Part shown: positions 23,711 to 60,690 of the stretch, piece after piece
Numbering within the stretch: position 1 is the stretch's first letter
Layout: each line of letters opens with the position of its first letter
Source of the DNA: Acanthochromis polyacanthus
Lineage: Eukaryota > Chordata > Actinopteri > Pomacentridae
DNA: 64,000 nt
Reading direction: 5' to 3'
NCBI RefSeq assembly: GCF_021347895.1
Contig: NC_067126.1
Location: 29,028,482 to 29,092,481 of the forward strand
Position numbers and translations under genes: made by a program
The notes under the pieces: model-generated
Seen by the model: the letters and a program-made list of their open reading frames with translations, nothing else
What the model was told of the DNA's origin: nothing
Database searches by the model: none

Positions 23711-25269
23711 CCAACTTGGCTCTGTACGAACAGTGAATGCGGGAGCGGAGCAAGATGGTTTCTTGAGAGATTTGTGAACTCACAAATATCATGAGAAATC
23801 AACTTGCTGGCAAGGTTAGTGTTTAAGTACAACCTCACAGAACTATTAGCATGACTGTTGAGTCGTACTGCATAGTGCACAACATTAACTCTATAGTTGT
23901 TTATTTAATGGTCTGAATTCTGAGTCGGTAACGTTATCGGTAATATCGTACAGTAGAACGAAACAAGTAGTGTCTGGAGCTTGTAGACTCCTTTCACAGA
24001 TGCCTAAATGACGTTGCAACACAGCTGAAGATGATGACGCAAAATGACAAAAATTATTCAGAGTCCAGCACGTTCTTCTACTGCTCACGACTAAGTGTTT
24101 ATGTAGGAAGAAGTGAATAAGTGGACAGTATTATTTTTGCACTGCCTAGTGTCCACTAGCAGCCCTTCTACACACTTTAAGCTGTGACGGTTCTAGTGTT
24201 TTCGTGTTTAACAGAGGTGTTGGTTCCTGCAATTGAGTATAGTTCAGGCTCTGCTATTGCCGCATTGTATGTTAACTGCTCTGTTTTGAGACTTAGCACA
24301 CAAAACACACTTGTTGGCTTTGTTTTAGCCTTGTGCACCATTTAGCAGTGTGTTCAGCAATGTAATTGTGATACGGGGTTTGAAGTGCCGTAAACAGGAT
24401 GGGTTGGCACTCTTCTATTCCCTTGTGGGCCCCGCCACAGGACAATGAGCAGGTCCTGTGTAGAGGAAGAGCAGCCTTTAAAGGAAAGTTTGCTTATTGT
24501 CACTTGCCAGGCCTCATTAGGTGGATGACATATTTATCCGACAGTGATGGCTGACTGGAGCACACTGTTGACATGCAAATACTGGAATGAGATGGTTACA
24601 GAGTTTGGAGGAGACATGCTCTAGTTTCCATGTAAGATAAATAAAATTTGTTGTGACCAAAAAGAAGACTTGTATCCTTCAACAGCTGTAGCTAGCTAGA
24701 TGTTTAATATGTCTTAGTGTTGTAATAATACGATGCTCTATAGTAGGGAAACTGTTGCATATACTCAGCATAAGGCCTAAGAAATATTCTTTTGTTGCAG
24801 TGCAATAGTTTTTAAAAGTTCAAATACGATTCTATCTGACTTGTGTAACAGTTCAAATTTCAGTACTATTGTTCAAATGGTTTTGGTCCTTATTGCTTGT
24901 CATATATTTAGTCTGCTCAGAGACTTTATGGCTGTGTATACCCTCTTGCAAGTCATATTGGATACTCATTATGATCTTCTCACGCGATTTGGACATGGGA
25001 AAAAGATCTTAGTGAAAGTTTAGATCCATGGTAAGTTTGGTTGCTATGGCACCCTACAGAATATTCAATTAAATAGCCATATTTAGTGCCAGTTTTCACC
25101 TAATCTGTCAAGCTCAATGCCAAAGTACATCATTACATTAATGCAATAATCGTGTGATAATCCTGTATTGCTGCCAAACAGTCTTGCTCAATGATTCACA
25201 AAACAGCCCAGAATGGCTTAAAATACTCAGAGACATTAAAGGCACCACTACCATGATAGGAACTGAATG

Positions 25270-25660
25270 AAAGCGTTCATATTTACACTGCTCAGGCACA
25301 ACCTTTTCAATATTTTATAGGTCCCCCTTGTATCACCAAAACAGGCCTGAACCATCAGAGGGCACACGACCTCTCACTGGCAGTTTTGGGTCCTGAGGGT
25401 TGCAGGGTGGGGCGTTTGTGGCTTGTTGCAGCACATCATGAGGATGCTTGATCAGGTTAGGATCTGGGAGTGTTCAATCCGAGCAGTTTTTGTGATGGGG
25501 CGGGGCACAGTGTCCTGCTGGGGGAGGCGGCAGCCGTGCAGGAGTGCTGTTGCTGTTGTGAAGGTGCGCTTGGTCTTTAGCAATATTTAGGTGGGTGATG
25601 CGTATCAGAGTACCATCCACATAAATGCCAGAACTCAAGGTTTCCAAGCAGAAAAATGAC
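25270..25660 (-). mobile_element. Tc1/mariner transposon remnant in hycc2 intron 1
   Basis: On the minus strand the fragment reads like the same broad transposase group as the copy at 8265-8799, with a CCAGATCCTAACCTGATC block corresponding to the SPDLNxIEH region and an upstream CAGCAGGACA block (the QQD motif). The catalytic Glu of the IEH motif appears as Lys. Stops and frameshifts show it is dead. Ends are approximate. Confidence 0.6.
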
Positions 25661-27604
25661 ATTTTAAGTGAGCGAGAATATTATACACTTAGTATACTGT
25701 ATTATACACTTGTTTAGACTGTTTGGTGTATATTGAATCATTGTGTATATCTGTACTGTATTAACAGGTCCATCTTTTTATAACATATCAGAGTTTCTAT
25801 TTTATAAAGTGAATAAGATACAGTGAGGTTGATTACAAATGGTAGATTTTTGCTCTAAGAGACTAAGAATAAAAATGTCCTTTTCAAACCTTGTCTTACA
25901 TGATTCTATCATCAAACATGCTATCTGTTTAAGTTGTAGATGTTGTTAGTGTTGTATTATTCATCTCTATTCACTCAGCCCAGAGCCACTGTTACCCTCA
26001 GCTTTGATGAGTCATACGGAATGAGTACACTTTATCTGGCAAAGGAAAATAAATGCCGTCTTTAGAGCTTTCAATAGGTAGCTATCATTCCAGACAGACA
26101 GGACTTCTGCATGGTGATTTCCTTGATCTTTGTGATGAATTGCTAATGTGAGATTCGTTGAGATAAACACAAGGCTGCATTCAAAATACTCAACAATGAG
26201 TGGATTGCTCAGTGATGTGGCACTGTCTGCTTCTCAGGGACATGCAGCAGTGCAGAGTGGGCTCTCCACAGCGTCTTTTTGTGTGCCGCTGAAGCTTTAA
26301 CTTATTCTGTCAAATACAGTAAATGCTCTGGGTGTGGATCCTTAAGATGCATTTTTAGCAGCCGCGGACAACAAGTTGGCCAGCTGACTGTTGCTATGCA
26401 ACAATACGGAACTTGGAAATTGACTCCTTGTGCCATGACTTAAAATAACCTCCAAAGCAAATGTTTGTTGGGAACAAAATGCATAGTTTTCACATGAAAC
26501 GGTTATTTGCATTCTGCTCTTGATAAACTGTTTTCCTAATATTTCTTTGTGTCTTCAGCGGATCATTTGTCAGCTTCAAAGTTTCTGTGTTGTCAGTTGT
26601 TTTCTTTATTGTCTTGACTGGTTATTTGTCATCTGCATTGTTTGCTGCCTACAGAACTCCCCTTTTCAACAAAATAAGATGGATAAAGTCATTCTGTTAG
26701 ACGTTTGTGATTGTTGTCAAAGCTTTACAGCTACAGCAAATAGTTGATGAATCAACTAGCAAAAATGCCACATATTTGAAGGGCCCAGATTCTGAAATAT
26801 AATTTGCTGCTTTTCATGATCTTGAACTGTAATTAGAATTTTGGGGGGTTTTAGACTGTTTTGTTTTTTTGATAGAACAAGACATTTAATGACATGTTCT
26901 TAAGTTCTAGGATGCAGTGATGAACATTTTAGTATTCAGCCCAAGTGATGTGTAATAGACCAAACAATTCATTAATTAAGATAATAATTTGCACAATAAT
27001 ATATGCAAACCTGTTTTATAGTTTATTTGTAAAGCTATTGTTATTCTTAACCCAGTTTGGACAGATAACCATTTCAGGAAAAGCACTTTTTCTGCAGTAT
27101 TATGTTATATAATCTTATTTAGATTGCATCATTGGCTGGCAGATTATGGCAACAGCAGTGGAATATTAACTCACACGTCCTGACAGCATAAACTGATATT
27201 TTCTTGTTAAAATGATTCTCTAGTTTTATCACTTTGATCTGATATTAATGCACACCTCTTAGAGGTCATAACCAGGTGTCAGGTTCTAAAAGACAGAATT
27301 GATTTAACAAGAGTATTTTCGTGTTCCTAAAAGGCTGCTGGCATTTCAGCTCCATCCTTCTCTGCAATGATTTTATGCACAATCATTTTAAAATTCTAGG
27401 GATTTTTCTTTCTACTGGTCAAGCTGTTTTCTGCCATGCTGAGTATCTGTATAGAGCTTTAGCTGGTCTCTAATACCACCCAAACTCATACATGCTGCTT
27501 TCAAGCAGTATGTGAATAGCTTTTCTATGCAGATGATCGGTTTTCTCCATCACTTCTGCCCTTGATGATCTGATTGATGGGTCATTTTCTCCTTGTTGTT
27601 GCAG

Positions 27605-27689
27605 GTGACCCTCAGCGAGTGACAGATGTGTGGCACTGTGGAGAACCATTTGCCTCTCCTAGTGGAGATTTGAGTTCTGGGACACTGAG
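27605..27689 (+). other. hycc2: Candidate hycc2 non-coding exon 2
   Basis: A pyrimidine-rich acceptor (TTGTTGTTGCAG) and a strong donor (CTGAG/GTGAGC) bracket 85 bp with no link to the hycc2 reading frame. It contains a complete 15-codon upstream ORF (ATG at 27626, stop at 27671-27673). Its place between exon 1 and the first coding exon makes a 5'UTR exon likely but unproven. Confidence 0.45.
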
Positions 27690-30600
27690 GTGAGCATGTG
27701 AGGATCGATGACACGTCTCTACAAGTGTCTCCTATTTTGTTCCTTATCCCATGAATACATTTTTTCTGCCATTAGGCTAAAAAAAAAAAATCAATTTCCC
27801 ATTTACATCATAATTTGTATTGTTTATTTTGCCTAGCGTCTGTCATCAGTTTAGTTTTTTAAACAATTATTTAATCAATATTCAACTCCTGGAAAGTTAT
27901 AATCACACATTTTCATTTGCTGCTTCTTACAACAGTTTTCACCATCACTTAAAGATAAGGGGAGTAAAATATGCATCAGGGATATAGATATGAACTATTG
28001 CAAAATACTTGGATGTTTGTCCAAACATTTGGAGTATTTTTGATGTGTACTCATTGCACCAGCTGTAGCACAAGCTGTTTTAGCATATATTATTTGTTCA
28101 CAGTTAAGTTATTGACGATTCTTCTTCTAAAAATCTGATGGATGATTTTACTGATCCTTGCTGTTACAGATGTTCGATCATGATGAAGCCCTGTGCTTTT
28201 TTCCCTCTTATTTTATTTTGGTAAATCGAAAAAGTAGCAGCACAAAGAAACATCACTTATCTCTTTTAGTGTTATGGTGCTACTGACATATGGAGGATAA
28301 ATACAGATTTTAACATCAGATCTTCAGATCTTGAAGTCAGTCTCTTGGGTCTCCGCTCTGGCCCTAAAACTTGATACACTTTTGAGAGCAATAGAATCTC
28401 AATTGTTTCACCAAAATGAACAGTTATTATTGGTGAATGTTTGTCACAGCCCGAAAGTCTTTTGACTGCTGTTCCCATGGCAACTGATAAGCCTGCACTG
28501 CCGATGGAGAATTTCACCTCAGCGAGTCTTTGACAGTTTGACAAGCCAGAGGAAATGAATGAGTCAGCCTTTCATAAAGAGCTGAACAAGCTTCCTAAAT
28601 GGAGCCTTTCAATTCACAGACTCAGATTTGAGCAGTGTACTCACACAATAAGATTCCACTGGTTCATATCATCATCATCTGCTCTGAGCAGTGAACATGA
28701 TCTCTGTCTCCCTCCAGTCCCGCAGAAAAGCCGTTATCTTGCTTCTCTGAGCCTGTTTTGTAATAATTTCATGCTTATCTGAACCAGCTTGAGAGTTTTG
28801 CATTATTTTGTGATGGGTTTGGTTTTGGTCATAACCTCTAAACACGAGTTTCAAATACTAGAATGCATCTAACCTGCTGCAACATATAGTAAGCAAAGGT
28901 GAAATTTTCCTTCTAGATGTGGACTATTTACAGTCAACCTTCAGCTACTTTTAGTCGAAAGGCCAAATATGAGAAGAACAGGCCAACAAGCTGTGAACTG
29001 AACATATTTCATAAGATAAAACTCTATAGTTCTTTGGCTGATGTTAAAAAAGTAACTCTTTCAGAACATTAGTCATATGCTGTCTTTGCCAGCGTTAGTC
29101 ATATTATAATAGATGAGATATGAATCAGAGAGTTAAATTATGATTTTAGCTTTTCTTCATTTTATTTGGAGCTTTAATCTTCTCTTGTCCGTGAATATCA
29201 GCATTGGCTACAGTTTTGATTATAGCATTCATTTGTGTTTTACTTTCTTTGCTACCAGCCGTCTCATGCAAGAAAAACAAAGAGGTTTACATATGTTACA
29301 TTGCTTACGTTTTTATTAGACCATGTAAATCCTTCCTTAAGAGTTGGTGCAAATTTTCTAGGCTGTATTGAGTTTGGTTTAACAAGTAAGATTGAACAGC
29401 AGTTTTGTGCATCAAGACTTTGCAGTTTTACAGAGTTTTGGACTTTTAAGATGGCAGTAGTTCCTTAATCTAGCAAAGCATATTCTCAATTTTCACCACA
29501 TATACCTTTTTAGTGCTGAATCCAAACAGCTTTATGCATCTAATCGGCCTAACTGTCTGAATAAGTGCCTGTTTAATCTCTAAAAATATTACAAAACATG
29601 CTCAATCTCTGTGGTCTCAGTTCTGTTAAGTTGCACATGTGAGAAAGTTAGCTCTGACCCAGATAAAGCTGGAATGAGTTTATTTACAACTCCCCTCTGT
29701 CACATGCCGAATGTTATGGGAGCACGTTTCTGTGCCAAGCAGAAGCACAAGGCAAGGCGAAAAATAAATTGGTTAGATCTGAGATTTTTTCATCAGTGCT
29801 TATAATTACAACATGAAATCACATGCAGTGATGAAACGGCTCATTGTAAAGCACTTGAGCAGAGGCTGTATTTATCTTTATTGACTGCTGCATCTGTACA
29901 ATGACCAAAATAACAGTAGTAGAAATACCCAGATGTTACCTCAAGCCACATATATATTATTTTATATCAGTGTGTGATACCATGATACCATTCTGATACA
30001 GCAACATACATTTAATCTCTGGTTTAAACCCTTTTATAATGACACTTTGGACTGTCTATGGCAGCTGAACATTACCATCACATCCACAGTATTTGGTAAA
30101 AAAGACAGAGAGAAACAGAAAGAGTGTTGGCTGTAGAAGAGCATCTTACAATAAGCCAACAAGCTGATGCCTGAAATATTAAGTGGGATCTTCCCACTTT
30201 GAAGTGAGAATATACTGAGTAAGCCCTAATCCATAATCCCATCAACGTAAATCCACAACAGTCTTATGTGCAGCACAGTTTTTCTAATGACAAAGGCTGC
30301 AGTGCTGTCACAGCTTAGCATAGGTAAGTGAGGTAAGAAACCAATCTCATGTTTCTTTCAAATAGTGCTTAAAATGACGTCTCGTCCTTTGGGTGACAAA
30401 ATCATTGACGAGGACACAAAAGTTTTCCCTAAATAAGGCATAGAACATGCTGAGGGTCGATGTTTTTGTAAGATTTGACTCATATTTATAGAAATTAAAG
30501 CTATGACTCAGTCAGCTCATCATTTTTGTCACTGCGGTTCCAGTCGAGGATTTTCTTCATCTGAAAAGACTCGTATCTATAATATTGTTCCAGTTGTGTG

Positions 30601-32529
30601 TAGGCCCTGTTATACAAGGTAACAGCAGGTTACATGACTGAAATGATTTTAAATAATCCTGAGAGTCATTTCCATTCAGCTGAATGAAACTAAAAAAAAC
30701 AAAAGTGGCATATTTTAAACACTATTTCCACGTCATTTTTCACCATGTAATATTCGTCTGACTACATTTCCTTGAGCATCTGTTTGCATTAGCGTGATGG
30801 ATGTTGTTGTATAGCCAAACCCCATAGCAGTGCTGTGGGAAGACTTTGGTTTTAAGCCAAATGAGCAGGAGAGCCACTAACTTAGAGGAGGCGATTTGTT
30901 GGATTTGCAGCAAAAAAATGTTTCAGTCAAAGGTGCTAATACCACTAATCTGAAACTAATAGAGGCATGAAATGGACAGAAAAAGACAATTAGATTGTTA
31001 ATTGTGCAACAGTTAATTGTCAACTAAAATTTCATGCTCATAACAGCCTTATGTTAAAACACTTTCACTGCTCTGGTTGTTGTTTCCTCACAGTTTATAC
31101 TGATAGCTTAATCATAGCAATGTTTGGTGGTGAAGGGTGTTGAATCATGAGAAAGAATGTTGTCAGCTGTAAGCTACAGTGTGCATCTGCCATTACATAA
31201 GTGTGTTTTTATTTCTGCCATTTTGCCAGCTTGGCACACAGGGCTCCTTACAGCATCACCTACAGTCTGTATCCAAACTGTCGCTGGAGCCTGTGACTGT
31301 TCACCACCTCTCACTCCACAAATCCTCACACGCTCACTCGCTTGCTGAGACACATGCCTCGTTCACAGCAAAACCTTTTATGGGATGACTAATGAGAATA
31401 TATTTTCCAAGGGATGAGGTCTAAAGGAGAAATGGCCTGTTATTTTTGGCAATTTGCCGAAGTTAATTTTAGTCCGCTTGCAGCCTGACACCAGAGTGAA
31501 ATTTCCAGTTGTGTGGCATTGTGAAGCATAGAAAAGGACACTCAGTTTAATTAAGCATGGTTTTTATTGGGCTTTGTCACTCTTTCGAGGTGCCTTGTGA
31601 AGATGCACAAGATTCTATTAGAACTCACGAGCAGCGATCACCAGAAATAGACTGGAGCTTGAATCGTCAAGTGAAAGCTCATATGAAGGCCTGTGGTGGT
31701 TCATGTCTTTACTTATCCATGGTGACAGGTAAGGTCACTGTGCTGACTGGTTATGCAACACTGTGGCCATCATCAGCGCTTTTAGAGGTGTCAGAGAACC
31801 ACGCTAGTGTTTTCACATGTCGTATTCCCTTTACAGCACCTGATGTACAATTAGCACCACTGCATGTTGCACTATTTATTTATTTTTTATGAAACTGCTG
31901 CTTTCCAGGTGTTGTTTTGTATTTATTTGAAATTGCACAAGATTTTCAATTGCACAGTTAACATGTGGTTGCCTTTATCTGTTGTCAGGATGATGATGTA
32001 GTGTTGCTGTGATTATAATCTCAGGCCAGTTTATGTAATTTTCTGGAGTGGTACATTATGTGCTCATGGGCCGCTGTATTATGCAGGACTGAGAGTCACC
32101 AGTGGAAAACAATCGCATTCATGTTGACATGAAAAGCATAATGTACCCCCTCGAACTGCAGAAAACGGCTCCCTGAGAGACCCTTCGTCCTTTTGAAATC
32201 AAACTGTGTCTTGACCTGATTTTTGACTGGGGAAAAAAAAATGAATTAAAGTCACTGAATGCTCACTATGATGGAGAATAACTTGTTCAGTAGGGAAACA
32301 AGAAAACAGTACGTGTAGTAAATGGCTGCACACATGATAAAACATTGCTATTGTGCTTTATCATGCTCTTGCATTGCTCTGTACTCTATAATCACCACTG
32401 CTTTCTTCATTCGTGTCCTCCAACTGTTCTTCTTTCTCTCTTTTCCTTTTCTCTCATGATCCCCACCTTCCTTTGTCGTCACTGTATCCCCCTCCTCCCC
32501 CCTTGTTTCTCCCTTTCTTTCTCCCCCAG
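27690..32529 (+). other. hycc2: hycc2 intron before the first coding exon
   Basis: About 4.8 kb of A+T-rich intron. No exon, RNA gene or transposon could be recognised. It ends in a long pyrimidine tract (about 32400-32529) leading to the acceptor TCTCCCCCAG. Confidence 0.5.
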
Positions 32530-32556
32530 GCAGCCGAGGGGGGGTCTCTGGAGAAG

Positions 32557-55284
<22,728 letters not shown>

Positions 55285-55401
55285 TGTCCAAAAGCAGGGA
55301 ACGGTAGACACACATACACAAATAGCTGTTCATCACACACACAACAACTTCATGCAGTTTTTCTGTGACTCTCTACAGCTCTACTATGACAACTTCTGTC
55401 T

Positions 55402-55404
<3 letters not shown>

Positions 55405-55477
<73 letters not shown>
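55405..55477 (+). repeat. (TG)n microsatellite, about 36 units
   Basis: An uninterrupted run of TG dinucleotides about 73 bp long, 120 bp after the hycc2 stop codon. Confidence 0.95.
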
Positions 55478-55480
<3 letters not shown>

Positions 55481-58400
55481 AGTGTTTAAGAAGTAGGAAC
55501 ACATCTTCAAATCTAAAGAGCTGTGTCTCCGCCGTTTTGACATTCATTAAACTTACAGTTGTGACCTGCAGTCGTTGCTGGTGGGTAAAGTTCTTGAGAA
55601 CACATGAAAAAGCAGTAAATGACTACAGTCGAGTTGTAAAAGAGTCCAGCATGTCACTGCATCCTCCCGTCTGACCAAGCTGAGCATTCCACACAAACTC
55701 TCCTCAGAGGGAGGACATGACAAGATGAAAAATTTGTCCGGATTCCACGCTAGCTGTAGGTCATGTGTGACATTTCAGATTTTCTTGAGTTTCCTGACTG
55801 AATCAGTCAAAACGAATCAGCAATAACACTTACCGTCGCTCATGTGGAGAAGAGTGGGGATTGTTGCTCTTTCTCTTCATTCCTTCCCTTTCATTCCCGG
55901 GCTCACGTGCAATCATTCTTGCTGATTTTCTTCCTGGATAATTGCTTTTTTTTCCTCTTCTTTTTTTAAAATTAGGCAAAAAGGTTTTATGACTAGAAAA
56001 ATCTTTAAATGTTTAGTTTTAAATCACAATCCAAAGACGTTTATTTTTGTTTGTTTTTCATCACTTGTTCGGCAATGATTTTGCAGAAGACCCATGTGAT
56101 GTCTAGGTTTCAGGCCATGACCTTCATTTTTATTCTGCGGTTCTATTAATATCTGATCTGTAAAATCAAACTGGAATGTGGTAAGGGTTTGTCTTGCCCC
56201 AAGCTTTTAACTGGACAAATCTAAAGAAATCATTACTGTGCAGCTATTAGAGAAAAGAGAATAATGTCTCGTGACTTGATTTAAAATCTGAAGCTGAATC
56301 TCGTTGGAGAACTGCATTGGACAGTGCAGGTTTGTGTCTGATGCTAAAGGCAATGACTGTATTTTCTACCGGATTGTTACCATGATTCAAACCATTTCAT
56401 GGATCCTTCCATCGGAAAGCACTTGTTGGTGTGTTTGTCGGTTTGTGTTGAGGTTGTGGCTTGTGTGTAGCGTCACGTCCGAGCCGGTGAATTGCTGCCC
56501 TCTGGAGGCTTTTACGAGTCACTGCGCATCAGCAGTCTCCATGGCCATCGCGCTCTGATTGGATGCTCATAAAACATTTTGTTCTACCTCATTGTGTGTT
56601 CCCCTGCCACTCAGACACATGTCTCCCAGTCAGATGCAGAAATTAAAAGGTTGAAAACTAGAGCGTGGTGACCGCCGTGGTCTCACAGTGCATCTGTAAT
56701 GATACTGTAAAGTTGTGACCGACCATCTCGGCCTTGCATTTCACTTCAGTCCCATCATGCACAAAGTCTAGCTGCAAAACAAGAATGCGTCACAAATTGT
56801 CTTCAGGTTTTTGCATTTTCTGTCATATATCAAGCAACCACATTGGGATTAACCTGCTTATTTAAAAAAAAATCCCTAAAATGTCCTGCTTATCTTTTTT
56901 TTTTTTTTTAATGTGATGATTTTTGAAGTGCAATTTTTTTTAATCCTCACGTGCATGGAGTTGGATCTTCTCTGCTGTGAAATGCCTGCATCTGTGCACA
57001 GTGCTAGCTAGCCTTCCGTCGTACTCCCTGCCCAGGCTGCGTGATTTGAACATGGCGTGCTTGTCTGCATGTTTAGTGCCCTGCGAAGCACTGCTGTTTC
57101 AGATGCATGAAACAGCCAGCGAGCCAAACCCAAGTCTTTGTCCTTGTCTTTACCAGATGTGCCAATACACATCCTCTCCTTAAGGAAGTTATTGTTTTTT
57201 TTTTTGTTTGTTTGTTTGGGTGTCTTAATTTAAAATGCCTACTTTTCTTTTCTATTTACTGGTCTTAAAAAGTTAAGAGACAACAAAGGGAGTTTTAGAC
57301 GCGTGGCTCAACGTGCCCTTAGATGCAGCTTCACCTTTTTTGCCATGAATTTCTATTCACTCATCGCAGGCGTGCGCAACATGCCGTGCTTTCACAATCG
57401 CGACATGGCTTCGCTGTTCACTCAACGTAGAAGCAGTATATTATGCGTCCGTGTACTGTAGATGTCAGCTGTCACGTTGCATTTCCCTTGTCTTGCTCAC
57501 GTGCTTGTTCAAAAACGAGGATGAATGATTTATGTATATAAAAGTCAGTTCAGTGTGCAGTGAAAATCCCACACACTCATGCTCCTGCTGTGCTTGAAAC
57601 CCTCACAGCTGCTGCTCCTTGGTCCTGAGCGATTCCTATGTGTGTGTGCTTTAGCCTTAAACATTTCAGGCCAAAAAGCCTCGTCTGTGGGCTCTTCGGC
57701 CTCACGTGCTCGTCCTCCTCTGCCGGACTGGACTGTGCGAGAAGAAGAAGAAGGAGAGCAGAGGAGTGCAGCTACAGTTCACACCTGGTCTGTCTGCTGT
57801 CGTGTCTCCCAGTTGCTGTATTTTGCTGTGAGTCGAGTGGCACCTTTTTGCTGTTTTAAAACTGGTGACGTGTTTCAAAAATACGAGTGCCCCTGACCGA
57901 GGTTACCAGCAGCCATGTTGGTACTGTATGTCGACTTAGAGTAACGGATATCCCTCAGTGTGTGGTGTTATTTGCATGTGATCAGGGCGGGAAATCATCG
58001 GACATCAGCCAGGCAGTGTCGATAAAGTTTGGTCGTGGTCAAAAAATTTCATCCGCCATTCATTTTGGCAGAGTAATAAGCTTTTTAAATCCTCAAAGTC
58101 TGCTTGCATTTCAAATACTCCTTCATTTTTGGGGTGAAGACTAGATTCAGTCACTGTGGCTGGTGGAGAAAGCTCATTTCCCGTCCTGCATGTGATAACT
58201 GTGGGCTTTGTTTTCATACAGTATAATGCACTTTAATCCACCCACCTCTCTCAAGATAGTTATCGAAATGACATATATAGATGTGCAAATGTGTATACAC
58301 TCAATGCAGGGTTATAGTCTCTTTAAAGTAGTACTTATATGGGATGTCACATCCAACACAATGCTATTTTTGTTAAAGTCTAAGGGTACAGCTATTTATT

Positions 58401-59092
58401 ATTTTTTCTTTTCAAAACCAAAAAAATAAATAAAAACCACACAAAAAAAATTACGGGGTTGTGGAAGGTCTCAGGAGTTTATCAAAAAGCCACATTTTTA
58501 AAAAAAAAATGGCAGCACCAAAATTTCTGTTCTTAACGTCAGAATTGATTCTATGCAACATTTTTTCCCCTTTTTTCTTTTCTTTTTTTTTTTCCCTTCA
58601 ATTTTTGCCGTACGGGCTTTGATTGATCCTCGTCGGGTGGGAGGGGGCACACGCGTTAAAGCTGATTTTAAAGGCTCAAGCCCCCAACGGTGTCCCCCAT
58701 TCAGCGATTCTGTTTATACACCCTGCTGCGGTGCTACAGAGCAAACGACCTCTCTCATGTAGGTGAAATAAGAAGACCATCCATTTGTCATCCGAAGGCC
58801 ACACCTGGACTTTTGGTGCATGTCGAGCCCGTCTGTCAGTTTGCTGCTCTGTGGCTCAAAGACGTCAGATGGTGTTTGGAATATAAACAGATTAGCAATG
58901 ATGAATCAAATCTAAAGGCTCTGAGGGAAGCTGCTGGACGATGTGATGACACTGTACTTATGATGCTGTATAAACGGAGAGAAAGACTTATTTTAAATCT
59001 TGTAAATAAAAAAATGTACAAAGGTGAAAGCAAGAACTATAAAAAAATTGATAAGTCTGAACTGTAGAGAGAAATTAATCTGTATATTGTTG

Positions 59093-59098
59093 AATAAA
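59093..59098 (+). terminator. hycc2: Candidate hycc2 polyadenylation signal
   Basis: AATAAA followed some 20-45 bases later by a GT/T-rich element (GTGTTTTCTTTGTGTTTGG), the usual arrangement for cleavage and polyadenylation. Confidence 0.6.
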
Positions 59099-59110
59099 TA
59101 TTGTGCCGTA

Positions 59111-60690
59111 AAGGATCTGAGTGTTTTCTTTGTGTTTGGACCACCGTCACTCATCAACACACCTTCTAGTTTAGAAGTTTACTGGGTCAATATACAATTG
59201 AGGGACTTTTGAAGTCCATGGGTTATATATTACATACATTTTTAATAAAAGGAGAAAAATACTAATATTTTTTCTGTTCATTATGATCCTGTCTTTACAA
59301 TTTCCACTATTATTTATTATGGAAACAATTGCCTATTAATAAAAATGGCTGGATATTACTAAAATGCCAACTAAATAACTGTCCGAATTTAATAACAACC
59401 ACTTTCTAATTAGCTAAACAATAATAAAACGAGCTTATTCAGAAATTGTTTTGATCATGTTCTTTCTATTAAGTTGAGATAATCATGACAGATATTTCTT
59501 TTTTGGCAAAATATCTCTTTTTTTATGGAAAAGAACAAATTGTATCTGTGTCTGAGAAATCACTTTCAACTAAGTTCCCCATTAGAAAAACACCTCTCAA
59601 GGAGGAGTGTTAATTCCAGATCACATGACCTGCTCCACATGATGTCACTTCCTCCTGAAGAAAAGACTGGCAAGACTCCAAGGCTTTCTGGGTTATTTAA
59701 TATAAAGTAGTGTGAGTAAAGTCTGGATTTATCACGTCACGAGGTTTACTACAATATCTTTATGAATAGCTTTCAATTTTACTCAAATATATATAATATT
59801 TTAGAAGAATCTTTCTGTCAAAATGCCATGTGGTGTTTGGTTGTAGGCATGTTGATTTTAGGCTGGAAAACAGCAAAAATGTCAACTATGCTACAAAAAG
59901 TCCCACAATTATATATTCATATCCACAGCTTTGTTTTACTACAGAAAGAATATGTGTAAAAAGAATAAAAGGGTACAGAGATTCCAAACAGGGCCCAAGT
60001 GTTTTTTTTCATAACTAACAAAAAGTTTCTTTCTTTCTTGACTACATTTCAAAAAATGCTGCTCAAACAAGCAAGACATCCAAAAATTCTTCAAATTCTT
60101 AACCACGTCTGTCCAACTTAGCTGTACTGTAGCCATGTTACGTCAGATATGTGGCTGACTTACTGTGTAAACACTGAAATTTAGAGAGTGGTCATGTTTT
60201 TAGCTTGAACTTAAATAAAAAGGATTTATAGGAGAATGAAAAGATGAAACCATATCCAGATGGGAGGATTAGAAAGAAGCCTCATCAATGAAGTTTTAAT
60301 AACACCTTCCACCCACAGATATGAGTCTGCTGTAAACATGCATGTACTGACAGGACCAAGCGTTTCCAGAAAGTGAAACGAAGCAGATTAGAGTTGCTGT
60401 AGGCGATAATAAGAGCGGCGGTTGTATATTAATACTCAGGGAAGCACATCCTCCACTGCTGCTTTTGACAATGTCTGATCATGAATGAAGCTTAACTGAG
60501 TGAAAAGTACATCCAACGTGTTCTTACATGTTGGATGGAAACATTTTTGCCCGTTTCTCCATTTGCTCTTGCTGCACATCTGCTGCTACGTCAGTGTACA
60601 GCATGAACTTTTGAAGATTATGTGTGAGCTTTAGATTTACAGCTTGATCTTTGCTGCCCCCAAGTGGTCAAAGAATCAGTTCTTGTATAT
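59111..60690. other. Intergenic region downstream of hycc2
   Basis: About 1.6 kb of A+T-rich sequence. No coding exon, RNA gene or repeat could be recognised. Confidence 0.5.

Larger units (their letters stand above)
11154..27604 (+). other. hycc2: hycc2 intron 1 (16.5 kb)
   Basis: A long intron with no hycc2 coding sequence. It contains a RecQ-like ORF on the minus strand (23284-23622), a Tc1/mariner remnant on the minus strand (about 25270-25660), a 25-bp string shared with 2339-2363 (14903-14927), a poly-T run near 22461-22475 and a short poly-C run near 22154. The rest is unassigned A+T-rich sequence. Confidence 0.6.
55285..59110 (+). other. hycc2: hycc2 3'UTR
   Basis: About 3.8 kb with no coding potential, rich in T and A runs. 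It is assigned as 3'UTR because a good polyadenylation signal with a GT-rich downstream element appears only at 59093, though earlier cleavage is possible (for example AATAAATAAA near 58424). A long (TG)n lies near the stop codon. Confidence 0.5.

Noticed and set aside
31557..31892. A 111-codon plus-strand frame in a hycc2 intron
   Set aside because: There is no recognisable domain, splice context or codon bias. A chance open frame is the simplest view.
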